From assembly GCF_047124445.1 (NCBI RefSeq), contig NZ_CP138921.1:1612001-1676000 (forward strand): 64,000 bases of DNA, in the 5' to 3' direction. This DNA comes from Shimia sp047124445. Its GTDB lineage: Bacteria; Pseudomonadota; Alphaproteobacteria; Rhodobacterales; Rhodobacteraceae. Made by a program: the position numbers and the translations under genes. The notes beneath the pieces are model-generated. The model did no database searches. It worked only from the letters and a program-made list of their open reading frames with translations, and was not told where the DNA came from. This document shows, in pieces, positions 52,530 to 61,510 of the stretch (position 1 is its first letter; every line of letters begins with the position of its first letter).

Positions 52530-52849
52530 ATGCGTCCTCCGATGTGCTTGGAAGAGGCAGTGGCTATGACCGAGGGAATCGGCAGCAATGGCTATGCTCT
52601 GCTGATGTGTGCCTCCTGCACTAAGTGCAAAAAAGTCGCACTGCAAGACCCGCCGCAACTTTTCTGACAAAATTAATATAGTATTTGCCCTTCGGATCAT
52701 TTAGGCCGCTTCCGACTCGAAACACGGACGCGTTCTGACGTCTATTTGCGAGCAACCACCCAGCTTCCAGCCAGGAATAAACACACCGCAGGCCCCCAAA
52801 GGGCCACTCGCGGTTTGCTATGGGGCCTTGCGCTCCGGAAGGAAGGAAT
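52530..52849. other. Divergent hmuS/hmuR control region
   Basis: About 320 bases without a gene. Contains an AT-rich patch with an imperfect iron-rhodo-box (52665-52679) and the leader of the receptor gene. Confidence 0.55.
52665..52679. promoter_or_regulatory. Imperfect iron-rhodo-box in the hmuS/hmuR promoter region
   Basis: TGACAAAATTAATAT resembles the exact box before exbB (TGACAAAAATAATCA), with the final TCA degraded to TAT. RirA control of haem uptake is known in alphaproteobacteria; the site itself is weak. Confidence 0.35.
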
Positions 52850-54844
52850 ATGCCTGTGAAATATAGTGTGAGCTGTTTATCGACGGCCTCCGCCGCCCTG
52901 TTGGGCGCGGTGTTTGCCAGCCCCGCCCTTGCCCAAGTCGAAACGGACTATGCCCTGGACGCCATCACCATCACCGGGAGCGGGCTTCCCACCGACGTCA
53001 TGAACAGCCCGTCATCGGTAACCGTCGTCGACGAAGAGCAAATCAAGAGCATTCCCCCAAGCTCGGTGGCCAATTTGCTCAAAGGCGTGCCTGGCATTCG
53101 GGTGACAGAATCCGGCATCGAACGCATCAAGATCCGAGGCGAAAGCGCCCAACGCGTCGCCATCATGATCGACGGTCAGAAAATCACCGACCACACCAAC
53201 TACGGCACGCCAATCCTGATTTCGCCAACCGAGATCGAACGCATCGAAGTTGTGCGCGGCCCATCCTCTGTCACCTCGGGCAACGCAGCCATTGGCGGTG
53301 TGGTCAACATCATCACCAAACGCGGCGCGGACAAACCCGTCGAAGCGACTGTCTCCGCAGGATATTTGGGCGCCAACAAAGGCTATCGTGCAAACACCAG
53401 CCTTGCTGGCACCGTTGGCAATTTCGACTACCGCCTGTCCTATTCCAAATCCGATCTGGACAACCGCGAATCCGCAGACGGGGAGCTTGTCCCCTCAGGC
53501 AGCGAAGACCGTGACATCCACGCCTTTGCAGGCTACCGCGCCGGCAATCACTACTTCGGCGTGCGCGCCCAGGATTACGACCTGTCCGCCGATGTCTATA
53601 CTGGTACGCCGACATTCAGCATTGACCTCCCAAAACGCGATCTTCGGAAATACAGCGCCTTTTATGAAGGGGAAGACCTAACGCCCTGGATGTCGCTCCT
53701 GAAACTAGACGCGTACACGCAAACCGTTGACCGCGCGTTTGAAAGCAACGGCGTTTTTGGCCCTGGCATGTTCAGCAACTCGACATCCGACGACGACCAA
53801 AACACCTCCGGCTTCAAAGCAACCGCCAACTTCGAATTTGCCCCGGGTCACCGCACCGTGGTGGGCTTTGAATACGAAGACGACAACCTGATTTCGGACA
53901 AAGTGTCGACCAGCAGTTTCGGCGGCCCGCCTTCGGTCACCACTCGCTACTCCGATGCCACCATCAAAACCGCTTCGGTTTTTGCACAGCATGAAGCAGA
54001 GCTGGGCAGCGCGACCGCCGCAACCTTTGGCCTGCGCTACTACAACGTTGACAGCAAGCTGAACCGATACTTGGTCAATGGCGTGGCCCAACCCACCCAA
54101 TCCAACTCAGACAGCCGCCTGCTTGGCTCGCTTGGCTTGGTGCATCAGTTGAACGAGACCTCCGTGCTGCGGGCCAACATCTCGCAAGGCTACAACTATC
54201 CCTCGCTGAGCCAGTTGTTCCTGACGTCGGTTGGCGCGGGCGGCACGGTGATCGGCAACCCAAATCTGAAACCGGAAACTTCCATCAACTATGAGATCGG
54301 CGCGCGGATCGACAACGGCAACCTCGTGCTGGACACGGCGCTGTTTTACACGGATTCCAAAGACTACATCGCATCGATGGCCACCGGTATCCCAAGACAA
54401 TCACGCTATGAAAATGTGAACGCCGCGCAAACCTGGGGCTTTGAAGTGGCGGCAGAGTTTGATCCTGGCTGGTGGGGCGGCGTACGCCCTTATGTGAACC
54501 TGTCAAACGTCAACCGCACCTTTGAATACTCTGACGGCACCTCCACCAAGAACACCGGCACGCCGACCTGGTCGGGTGACATTGGTCTGCGCGGGGACTG
54601 GGGGCTGCAATCCACCTCCGGCACATGGGACATCTTCGTGCGCGGCGAAAGCGGCAACACCGAAACCGACGGAACACGCTATAGTGGCTACGGCACGTTG
54701 AACCTGCGTGGCACCGTAGACCTGACCGAAAATCTGAGCATGAGCTTTGAAGTTGGCAACATCTTTGATCGCTCTTACCAGGCTGTGGACCAAATTCCCG
54801 GCGCTGGCCGTAACGCGAGTGTTTTCCTGACTGCAAAGTTCTGA
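52850..54844 (+). CDS. hmuR: TonB-dependent haem receptor
   Basis: 664 residues from ATG 52850 (GGAAGGAA upstream) with a signal peptide ending at ALAQ. Plug domain: YALDAITITGSGLPTDVMNSPSSVTVVDEEQIKSI, VPGIRVTESGIERIKIRGESAQRVAIMIDGQ, IERIEVVRGPSSVTSGNAAIGGVVNIITKRG; barrel ends NASVFLTAKF with terminal Phe. GNPNLKPETS is the NPNL box seen in haem receptors. It is divergent from hmuSTUV and followed by a terminator. Confidence 0.9.
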   Translation: MPVKYSVSCLSTASAALLGAVFASPALAQVETDYALDAITITGSGLPTDVMNSPSSVTVVDEEQIKSIPPSSVANLLKGVPGIRVTESGIERIKIRGESAQRVAIMIDGQKITDHTNYGTPILISPTEIERIEVVRGPSSVTSGNAAIGGVVNIITKRGADKPVEATVSAGYLGANKGYRANTSLAGTVGNFDYRLSYSKSDLDNRESADGELVPSGSEDRDIHAFAGYRAGNHYFGVRAQDYDLSADVYTGTPTFSIDLPKRDLRKYSAFYEGEDLTPWMSLLKLDAYTQTVDRAFESNGVFGPGMFSNSTSDDDQNTSGFKATANFEFAPGHRTVVGFEYEDDNLISDKVSTSSFGGPPSVTTRYSDATIKTASVFAQHEAELGSATAATFGLRYYNVDSKLNRYLVNGVAQPTQSNSDSRLLGSLGLVHQLNETSVLRANISQGYNYPSLSQLFLTSVGAGGTVIGNPNLKPETSINYEIGARIDNGNLVLDTALFYTDSKDYIASMATGIPRQSRYENVNAAQTWGFEVAAEFDPGWWGGVRPYVNLSNVNRTFEYSDGTSTKNTGTPTWSGDIGLRGDWGLQSTSGTWDIFVRGESGNTETDGTRYSGYGTLNLRGTVDLTENLSMSFEVGNIFDRSYQAVDQIPGAGRNASVFLTAKF

Positions 54845-54864
54845 GGCCGAGGCTCCAAACAAAT

Positions 54865-54888
54865 AAAAGGCCCCGCAAGGGGCCTTTT
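54865..54888 (+). terminator. Terminator after hmuR
   Basis: AAAAGGCCCC, loop GCAA, GGGGCCTTTT with a T-tract; usable on both strands, also for the convergent hemP. Confidence 0.85.
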
Positions 54889-54930
54889 TCATAGGTGTTT
54901 CGAAAAATCTTGTGACCAATCAGGTGAGGT

Positions 54931-55110
54931 CTACTTGGTCAAAATCAGCTTACCTTGGCGGGTAATCCGCAGGGTATAGACTGCTTCGGAAAGACGGATC
55001 TGAGCCAGGTTGCCGCCTGCTGTGAGGTCCTCGGCGGAGTAAACCGGGGTGCCGCCTTCCACGCCTGCAATAGAGGCGTCGGAGCCTCCCATTTTTTCTT
55101 TGGATGTCAT
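54931..55110 (-). CDS. hemP: Haemin uptake protein HemP
   Basis: 59 residues from ATG 55110 (MTSKEKMGG). The C-terminal two-thirds match the HemP/HmuP pattern: VYSAEDLTAGGNLAQIRLSEAVYTLRITRQGKLILTK. HemP proteins are small regulators/accessories needed for haem receptor expression. It lies between the two TonB-dependent receptors. The longer upstream frame is not coding-like. Confidence 0.9.
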   Translation of the reverse strand: MTSKEKMGGSDASIAGVEGGTPVYSAEDLTAGGNLAQIRLSEAVYTLRITRQGKLILTK

Positions 55111-55393
55111 TGTAGTCTTCTGGTGCGCCTTAGCTGTGTCGCTGTGGGTGTTGGGTCTGAGCAATCCGGTCAATGAAGCTTTCAGAGCACCAGGTGTCCG
55201 GCCAGGGAATCTCCCCCACCAGATCAGCAAGGCTCATCCGGACGCGGTCTTCTCTGTCTCTGGAGTCGTTCTGCACGCTACGCATAACTATCCCCAAAGT
55301 TGCAATGCAAATTTCATACAAAAAGAATCAGGTACTGGCAAGAGGCTGAATTCTGGCGCCCTACCCCGAGGGAGGACGGGGCGCCAAAGTGGC

Positions 55394-57367
55394 TTAGAAA
55401 GTCAACGTCGCGGTCAAGGCAATGGTGCGCCCCGGTTCGTTCATCGGGATGGGACGCCCAGAGGTATCGCCGGCCGAGTCGCTGGCCCGCGCCACATAGG
55501 TTTCATCAAACAGGTTACGCAGGTCGAGGCGGACGCGCAGGTTATCCATGTTTGGTGGCACATACTCGGCATAGGCATTCCAAACCGAGTAAGAATCCAT
55601 ATTGGCGTCCTTGTACTCAGGGGCAATTTCCGCAGTACCACCAAGGGTCCATCCGCCACCTGGCTGCCAGGCACTCTCGAGCGCCACAATGTGCCCCATT
55701 GGACGGCCGCGATAATACGCCGTAGATCCGATGGTTGCGCCATCCTCCTCGACGTCGGCGTAGGTATAGTTCAGACGGGCAAACCCTTCGCCCCAGTTAT
55801 ACGCCAACGATCCATCAAAACCGCGTGTTGTGATATCGGAGCCCGTCGCACGTGTGCCGCCGCGTGGCGGGAAGCCGGACACATAGTCGTTGATCTCAGT
55901 ATAGAACAGCGCCCCATTTGCAACCCACGGCCCGTTGTCAAACCGGAGCCCAAGACGCGCACTGTTGCTGCGAGAGGTGTCCAAACCGGTGTAGTCCCAC
56001 GGTGCAAAGAAGTTGATGATTGTTGCCTCACCAAGCTCGAAACCGCCAAAGGTCGACGCAATCCCTGCATTCACTGTCCAGAAATCAGTCAGAACATAGT
56101 CAATGGCCGCATTGGCGCTCAGACCGCTGTCATCAAACTTCGATCCATCTGCACCGGTGAAGTTCTGAAAATCAAAACGCGCGCCGTAGGAGACGGATGC
56201 GCGGCTCGAGAGGTCCTGACGGACCTGGGCAAACACACCGATGTTCCGGTTTTTCTCCGTGCCACCAAAGGCCAAAGGCGCCACCGAACTTGCTGTGCGG
56301 CCTTCTGCTTTTTCGTCAAAGAAGTCCAAACCGGCGGAAACAGTGCCATTGTTGAGCTGAAAGGTGTTCTTAAACGTCCCGCTCAGGCTGGTGTTTTCGC
56401 CCCAGCCATCGCCTGCTTCAATTTCCTGTTCGTTATAGGCAATCTGGAAAAATGGGTCGAACCAACCCTGCGCGTCCTCTTTGGTGTAGGTCAAAGAGTA
56501 AGACGTCCGCCGCGCCAAAGCGTCGACAATCATGTTTGGCCCGGTGTTCAACCCGCTGAAATCAGGGCGAATAAACACAAACGGCCCCGGCCCCAATTGC
56601 GCCGCACGGTCGCCTGTGTCACGCGTGTCAGACGCAGAGAACGCCACGCGGTGACCTTCGTCAGAGGTATAGGAAAACTTGGCCACATAATCGGTCAGAT
56701 CCGCCTGTGTCCCTTGCACAGTGGCACCGTCACCATCTTTGTAGTCTTCGCCTTTGTGACGTGCGCCGTGCAGGACATAGTCAAAACCGCCGGACTGGCC
56801 GTAAAGCGACAAGGTCGAGCGCAAACCAAACCCGTTGCTTCCGCCGCCCAAAGTCAGGCGACCTCCAAAGGTGTCCCCTTCATCCAGCATGTCCGACGCA
56901 TCCTTTGTGGTGTAGGCGATCGAACCGCCCAAGCCACCGGGACCACCATCTGCAGGGGCAAGGCCCGAGGTAACCTCAACCGCCTTCAGTAGGCCAGGAT
57001 CGATCAATACATTGCCCGTGTGGTGGAACGCAGATTTGTTCTGACGCGCGCCATCAATGGTCACGTTCAACAGCGTTTCTTCGATACCGTTGACGTAAAC
57101 CTTCTTTGCAATGGCGGCACCACCGCTGGCGTTCACCGCGGACTCGCCATCAAACACATCACTGATAGTCGCGGGATTGCGCTGCTCAATATCTTCCTGC
57201 GAAATTGTGTGGTTGCCCAGCACAGTTTGCGCGTCATCAGCCTCAATCCGGATTTCATCAAGTTCGTAATCTTCTGCCAGGTCCTGGGCATAGGCCGGCA
57301 GTGCGAGGAAAGGCGCACACAGCGCTGTTGTGGTCAACAGCTTCAGGCGCGGGAGCGGGTGGGTCAT
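55394..57367 (-). CDS. TonB-dependent outer-membrane receptor (haem or siderophore)
   Basis: 657 residues with a signal peptide ending PAYAQ. Plug: DYELDEIRIEADDAQTVLGNHTISQEDIEQRNPATISDVFDGESAVNASGGAAIAKKVYVNGIEETLLNVTIDGARQ and VEVTSGLAPADGGPGGLGGSIAYTTKDA; barrel ends TIALTATLTF. Class is clear, ligand is not; the surroundings favour haem or a siderophore. It is divergent from an AraC-type regulator, with an exact iron-rhodo-box 21 bases upstream. A weak stem at about 55350-55385 may terminate it. Confidence 0.88.
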   Translation of the reverse strand: MTHPLPRLKLLTTTALCAPFLALPAYAQDLAEDYELDEIRIEADDAQTVLGNHTISQEDIEQRNPATISDVFDGESAVNASGGAAIAKKVYVNGIEETLLNVTIDGARQNKSAFHHTGNVLIDPGLLKAVEVTSGLAPADGGPGGLGGSIAYTTKDASDMLDEGDTFGGRLTLGGGSNGFGLRSTLSLYGQSGGFDYVLHGARHKGEDYKDGDGATVQGTQADLTDYVAKFSYTSDEGHRVAFSASDTRDTGDRAAQLGPGPFVFIRPDFSGLNTGPNMIVDALARRTSYSLTYTKEDAQGWFDPFFQIAYNEQEIEAGDGWGENTSLSGTFKNTFQLNNGTVSAGLDFFDEKAEGRTASSVAPLAFGGTEKNRNIGVFAQVRQDLSSRASVSYGARFDFQNFTGADGSKFDDSGLSANAAIDYVLTDFWTVNAGIASTFGGFELGEATIINFFAPWDYTGLDTSRSNSARLGLRFDNGPWVANGALFYTEINDYVSGFPPRGGTRATGSDITTRGFDGSLAYNWGEGFARLNYTYADVEEDGATIGSTAYYRGRPMGHIVALESAWQPGGGWTLGGTAEIAPEYKDANMDSYSVWNAYAEYVPPNMDNLRVRLDLRNLFDETYVARASDSAGDTSGRPIPMNEPGRTIALTATLTF

Positions 57368-57387
57368 TCTTTGTCTCTTCGATTTAT

Positions 57388-57402
57388 TGACTATTATTGT
57401 CA
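57388..57402. promoter_or_regulatory. Iron-rhodo-box (RirA site candidate) upstream of the TonB-dependent receptor
   Basis: TGA-CTATTATTG-TCA fits TGA-N9-TCA with an AT-rich centre, the RirA consensus of alphaproteobacteria; it is 21 bases from the receptor's start codon and in the region shared with the AraC gene. Confidence 0.65.
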
Positions 57403-57529
57403 GGTAAGTAAACTGCCCCTCAGGCCCACGCCAGACGACGACCTTTGCCTCCTGTTCAAAAACCTTTGCAGGCTGTGCAAACTCAAAACCGCCAAGCTTT
57501 CGGGACCGTTTTGATATGAAAGTCTGTCA

Positions 57530-58471
57530 ATGGCGCAGCCCCGCACCGCCTTCTACAGAGGCGCGACTCCCTCTGACAAAATCAACTGGTTTCGCCGTGC
57601 GGACCTGCCAGAAGACAATGTGTTTGAAGGTCTGGTCACCGCCACGGAGTTTCGCGAAGGCTTGGGTGTGCACACGCTCAACGCGCGCGCCAGACGCAGC
57701 TTTGAAACCAAAACCCAGCGCGTGCCGGGCGTGATTCTGAACTGTTTTCTCGAGGGTGCTACCGAAGCCTGGCTAGACGATATGCCGATGGGCTTGGGTC
57801 GCCCAAACCATGCGCCAGTGAAGTTCTCTCTGTCCGCAATTGATGAAACCCTCAGCTTTCAACGCCGGAGTGGCCCCGGTGAATACGTGCGAAAAGTCAG
57901 CATACAAATGTCACATGAATGGCTCGGAGAGCAGTGTCTTTCGCTCCCTCAACCAACTGTTCTTAAGAGCAAAAAGCACTATCGCGCAGACTGGAATGCC
58001 ACACCGAGAGACATTCAAGTTTTGGAAAACCTCGCTTCAATGGATGGGTTTCACACCCCGATTTCGCGCCTTCACGGAGAGGCCATGGTGCTTGAACTGG
58101 TCGCCTCCACCTTTGAACGCCTGTCTGACACAAGCACTTCCGCAAACCTCACGCCGCGCGAAACCTCCCAACTCAAACGTGTCGAAGACCTTATCCAGAC
58201 TCCCGGCCCCTTGCCTGACCTGGCAGCCTTGGCGAAAGCCGGCGGTCTGAGCCTGTCCTCCCTGCGCCGGCTGATACAAAAGGCCCACGGATGCGCGCCC
58301 TTAGCGCACGCCCGCGCGATCCGTCTCGCCATGGCCAAAGACCACCTGGAGGCAAACACACTCTCCGTGTCGCAGGCCGCTGAAGTGGCAGGGTTCTCCA
58401 CGCCAGAAAATTTTTCCACCGCGTTTCGACGGACTTTTGGTATCTCCCCTTCTGCCGCAAAACGCCGCTGA
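57530..58471 (+). CDS. AraC-family transcriptional regulator
   Basis: 313 residues. The C-terminal 100 residues hold the two HTH units (LAALAKAGGLSLSSLRRLIQKAHGCAPLAHARAIRLAMAKDHLEANTLSVSQAAEVAGFSTPENFSTAFRRTFGISPSAAKRR). The N-terminal part is the kind found in PchR-type regulators of siderophore receptors. Divergent from the TonB-dependent receptor, its likely target, and upstream of the exbB/tonB operon. Confidence 0.88.
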   Translation: MAQPRTAFYRGATPSDKINWFRRADLPEDNVFEGLVTATEFREGLGVHTLNARARRSFETKTQRVPGVILNCFLEGATEAWLDDMPMGLGRPNHAPVKFSLSAIDETLSFQRRSGPGEYVRKVSIQMSHEWLGEQCLSLPQPTVLKSKKHYRADWNATPRDIQVLENLASMDGFHTPISRLHGEAMVLELVASTFERLSDTSTSANLTPRETSQLKRVEDLIQTPGPLPDLAALAKAGGLSLSSLRRLIQKAHGCAPLAHARAIRLAMAKDHLEANTLSVSQAAEVAGFSTPENFSTAFRRTFGISPSAAKRR

Positions 58472-58498
58472 ACCAGCGAAAGCGGCGAGCCGCCCTAC

Positions 58499-58514
58499 TT
58501 GACAAAAATAATCA
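58499..58514 (+). promoter_or_regulatory. Promoter with iron-rhodo-box upstream of exbB-exbD-exbD-tonB
   Basis: TTGACA (58499-58504) looks like a -35 element; TGA-CAAAAATAA-TCA (58500-58514) is an exact TGA-N9-TCA box overlapping it, so RirA bound here would block the polymerase. A TTTATC-like -10 follows after about 17 bases. Confidence 0.65.
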
Positions 58515-58664
58515 ACATTTTTATCCCATGGCAAAGCTTCCAGCCATGCTCAAAGCTCCGCCACGCGGCTCGCCAAGAAGTCATCACCGCAATGCCTGTG
58601 GTCGGACGACAAAACGCGCGCGCTTTCCGTCTACCTTTTGGCCTATGAGTTCACTGGAGTCGCC

Positions 58665-59732
58665 ATGTCCCGCCATTTGTCCGCTTCCCTCCTGAAAGCA
58701 GCATCCCTGTCCGGCGTCATTTTGCTTGCTGGTGTCTCCACAGCCATGGCGCAGACGGAGCCCGCGGCGCCGCAACTGCCTTCGTCTCCGACCACAGAAA
58801 TGTCCCCCCCGTCCCTGCAATCACTGCAAGAAAGCGGCCTTTCACTTGAGGTCGCAAACCAACCCGAGAGCCTGAACATCCCAAGCTCCGAAACGCAGTT
58901 GTCCAGCGACACGACGTCGACACTTCAGCCAACAGTGGAAACAGAGAGCGCAACCGCCCCTGAGGCCGAAAACCTGAGCGCTGAAAGCAAAACCGGATTG
59001 GCCGCCAGCGAGGGCGCAGAAACAGCCTCTGAGCAACAAATCGCCCCGCCTCAAACCACAACACAGCAGGTCGAAGCCGCCGCAAAACGCGCCACCGCTT
59101 TCCTTCAGGACGGTGGCCCTTCGATCTGGGCGATTGCGGCTCTCTCCGTGATCACGGTCGCGCTCATTCTGTGGAAAGTCTGGCGCCTTGCGCTCATCGG
59201 TGCTTGGGCACGCGGCAAAGCGCAGAAGGCTGTTAGCCTTTACGAAGATGGCAACACCGATGCCGCACAAGCGCTGGTATCCCGCCGCAGAGGTCTGCGC
59301 TCCAAAGTGGTTGGCGCGGCCATCTCTGCCCGCGAAACCCTGACCGAAGACGCCGCACGTGAGGAAACCGCACGCGTTGCCAAACGCGAGCTCGGCGAAG
59401 CCGCTGTGGGCCTACGCGCGTTGGAATTGATCGCCACCATCGCCCCCCTGCTGGGCCTATTGGGCACCGTTCTGGGCATGATCGCGGCATTCCAAGCTCT
59501 GCAAGAAAGTGGCAGCCGCGCCGATGCTTCCCTGTTGGCCGGGGGCATCTGGGAGGCGCTGCTGACCACCGCCGCTGGCATGGCTGTCGCCATTCCCGCC
59601 TCCGCAGCTCTGACATGGTTTGAGGCCGTCATCGACCGCATGCGCCGCGATGTCGAAGATGCCGCCATGCGGATTTTTGTGACCCGCAAGGAAGTGGACG
59701 CCATCACGGTACAGGCCTTGGCGGCAGAGTAA
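58665..59732 (+). CDS. exbB: ExbB/TolQ-family proton channel with long N-terminal extension
   Basis: 355 residues from ATG 58665, with signal peptide to about residue 27, then about 115 low-complexity Ser/Glu/Thr/Gln-rich periplasmic residues before the three membrane helices (GPSIWAIAALSVITVALILWKVW; LIATIAPLLGLLGTVLGMIAAFQAL; ALLTTAAGMAVAIPASAALTW). The last two form the MotA/TolQ/ExbB core. It energises TonB with ExbD. The TTG at 58638 is a weaker start. Confidence 0.9.
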   Translation: MSRHLSASLLKAASLSGVILLAGVSTAMAQTEPAAPQLPSSPTTEMSPPSLQSLQESGLSLEVANQPESLNIPSSETQLSSDTTSTLQPTVETESATAPEAENLSAESKTGLAASEGAETASEQQIAPPQTTTQQVEAAAKRATAFLQDGGPSIWAIAALSVITVALILWKVWRLALIGAWARGKAQKAVSLYEDGNTDAAQALVSRRRGLRSKVVGAAISARETLTEDAAREETARVAKRELGEAAVGLRALELIATIAPLLGLLGTVLGMIAAFQALQESGSRADASLLAGGIWEALLTTAAGMAVAIPASAALTWFEAVIDRMRRDVEDAAMRIFVTRKEVDAITVQALAAE

Positions 59733-59736
59733 CCCA

Positions 59737-60114
59737 ATGCAGTTCACAGAATCACGCCGGTTTCGTCGCAAACCCAGCCTGACGCCCATGATTGATGTGG
59801 TGTTCCTGCTGCTGGTCTTCTTCATGCTGGCCTCCCGCTTTGGCATGGATCAGGTGTTGCCAATCCCGTTGGCGTCGTCCGGCGGGGATTTCACCGGCAA
59901 CCCAAAACTCGTGGACATCTTGCCCGAAGAGCTGCGCCTCAACGGCATCACACGTACCGCCGACGACCTGATCCCAGCGCTCACTGAAGCGATGGAAAAA
60001 CCCACGGAAACCATCGTGTTGCGCAGTACGGACGGTGCGACAGTGCAAAGGGTCGTGGCCATTTCCGAACACCTGCGCGCGGCCGGCTTCACCTCAATTG
60101 TGCTGGTGGAATAG
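59737..60114 (+). CDS. exbD: ExbD/TolR-family protein 1
   Basis: 125 residues: one membrane helix (SLTPMIDVVFLLLVFFMLASRFG), with the functionally essential Asp in PMIDVVF, then a periplasmic domain. Starts four bases after exbB. Confidence 0.92.
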   Translation: MQFTESRRFRRKPSLTPMIDVVFLLLVFFMLASRFGMDQVLPIPLASSGGDFTGNPKLVDILPEELRLNGITRTADDLIPALTEAMEKPTETIVLRSTDGATVQRVVAISEHLRAAGFTSIVLVE

Positions 60115-60116
60115 CC

Positions 60117-60500
60117 ATGGACTTTGACAACGCCCCCCGCAAACCGCGCGCTGAAAGCATCGTACCGATGATCAACGTGGTGTTCCTGCTGTTGATCTTC
60201 TTCCTGATGACCGCCCAGATCGCCCCTCCAGAACCTTTCGAGGTCTCTCCGCCCACGGCAGATAAAGCTGCCGAGCCGGATGGAGAGTTCGTCCTCTACG
60301 TGGGCAAAGACGCCGCGTTGCAGTTCCAGGACACGGCGGGAGACGCCGCTTATGCCGCCATTTCAGCCGCGGCCGGAGATGGCAAAACCCTGCAACTGCG
60401 TATTGATGCCTCGCTGGATGGAGACCGCCTGGCGCAGGTCATGCAAAAGCTGTCAGCTGTCGGCTTTTCCCGCGTTGAAGTGGTGGTGCAAGCGCCATGA
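60117..60500 (+). CDS. exbD: ExbD/TolR-family protein 2
   Basis: 127 residues with helix SIVPMINVVFLLLIFFLMTAQIA. The channel Asp of ExbD (PMIDVVF in the neighbour) is Asn here (PMINVVF), so this copy may not carry protons itself but form a heteromer with the first ExbD. It starts two bases after it and overlaps tonB by four bases. Confidence 0.9.
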   Translation: MDFDNAPRKPRAESIVPMINVVFLLLIFFLMTAQIAPPEPFEVSPPTADKAAEPDGEFVLYVGKDAALQFQDTAGDAAYAAISAAAGDGKTLQLRIDASLDGDRLAQVMQKLSAVGFSRVEVVVQAP

Positions 60501-61504
60501 AAAAGATCACTGAACTTATTGTATTCCTGAGCCTCGCACTAAGCATCCACGTCCTGATGGCGATGCGCAGTGCCGAAGATGGCGGCGATGCAGACGGCGC
60601 CGGCGGCGATGCGTTTGTGTCCATCACAGGCGCGCCTGCGTCAATCGAAACGGTCCTGGCGGATTGGACAGCCGCCCCGACGCACCAAGCTCAGGTCGTG
60701 GAAATCGAACAGCCTGAGCTCGACATCGCCGATGCGATCAACGCTCCGGCAATGGCTTTGCACGAAGCACCCAACGCGGCCATCAAGATTGCAGCGCTGC
60801 AACCCAAAGACCTGCCCAATCAACCAGATGTGGACCTGGCACGTACGCCGCTGCCAGCACAACCAACACTCGCTGCGCCCACAACACCTGCTCTCCAGGT
60901 GCCAAAAACCGCTCCAACACCGAAGCTTCGCGAAACAGCCCCAGCGCCCGTCACGCCGCCCAAACGCCCCACTTTGCGGCCTCCAGAACCGACCATTGAT
61001 CAGGCTATAGACACGCCTGAGCCGGCACCGGAGCTACCGCCTGACCCAGTCAAAAAACAAAAACCGAAACCCACTCCGAAAAAGAAGCCTGATCCAAACA
61101 AAAAAGTTGCGGACAAGGCTTCCGCGGCCTCAGCGGGCGCCGCGACCCAAAAAGCAGCCGGCGCTGGCAAAAGCACTCAGGCAGGCAGCTCCAAAAAATC
61201 AAGCGCGCTAGGCAAAGGCAAAGAGGCCAGCCTGATGTCTGTTTGGGCCGGGAAAATTCAATCCCGCCTGCAACGCGGCGTGCGCATCGGCAAAATCAAA
61301 GGCGCGTCAAATCGCGTGGTCATCCGCTTGAAAGTTGCACCAAATGGGCGGTTGCAAAGCGCGTCTGTCGCCAAATCCTCTGGCTCCGCCAAAGTGGATC
61401 AGGCCGTGCTGACCTCTGTGCGCCGCATCGGAAAATTTGCCAAAGCGCCAAGGCAACTCACCAAAAGCAGCTACGGCTTCACCCTGCCTGTGCGGATCAA
61501 ATAA
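60497..61504 (+). CDS. tonB: TonB energy-transducing protein
   Basis: 335 residues: N-terminal membrane anchor (ITELIVFLSLALSIHVLMAM), a long Pro/Lys-rich spacer (about 85-225, e.g. PPDPVKKQKPKPTPKKKPDPNKK) and C-terminal TonB domain (SVWAGKIQSRLQRGVRIGKIKGASNRVVIRLKVAPNGRLQSASVAKSSGSAKVDQAVLTSVRRIGKFAKAPRQLTKSSYGFTLPVRIK). It transmits the ExbB/ExbD proton energy to the two receptors nearby. ATGA overlap with exbD2. Confidence 0.92.
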   Translation: MKKITELIVFLSLALSIHVLMAMRSAEDGGDADGAGGDAFVSITGAPASIETVLADWTAAPTHQAQVVEIEQPELDIADAINAPAMALHEAPNAAIKIAALQPKDLPNQPDVDLARTPLPAQPTLAAPTTPALQVPKTAPTPKLRETAPAPVTPPKRPTLRPPEPTIDQAIDTPEPAPELPPDPVKKQKPKPTPKKKPDPNKKVADKASAASAGAATQKAAGAGKSTQAGSSKKSSALGKGKEASLMSVWAGKIQSRLQRGVRIGKIKGASNRVVIRLKVAPNGRLQSASVAKSSGSAKVDQAVLTSVRRIGKFAKAPRQLTKSSYGFTLPVRIK

Positions 61505-61510
61505 CCCGCC

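Noticed and set aside
55158..55172. TGA-N9-TCA match upstream of hemP
   Set aside because: The centre GCAATCCGG is GC-rich and the match is close to chance for a region of this length; not called as an iron-rhodo-box.
55049..56992. 647-aa open frame on the plus strand
   Set aside because: Antisense to the TonB-dependent receptor gene; no domain, no ribosome site, composition typical of a GC-rich shadow frame.
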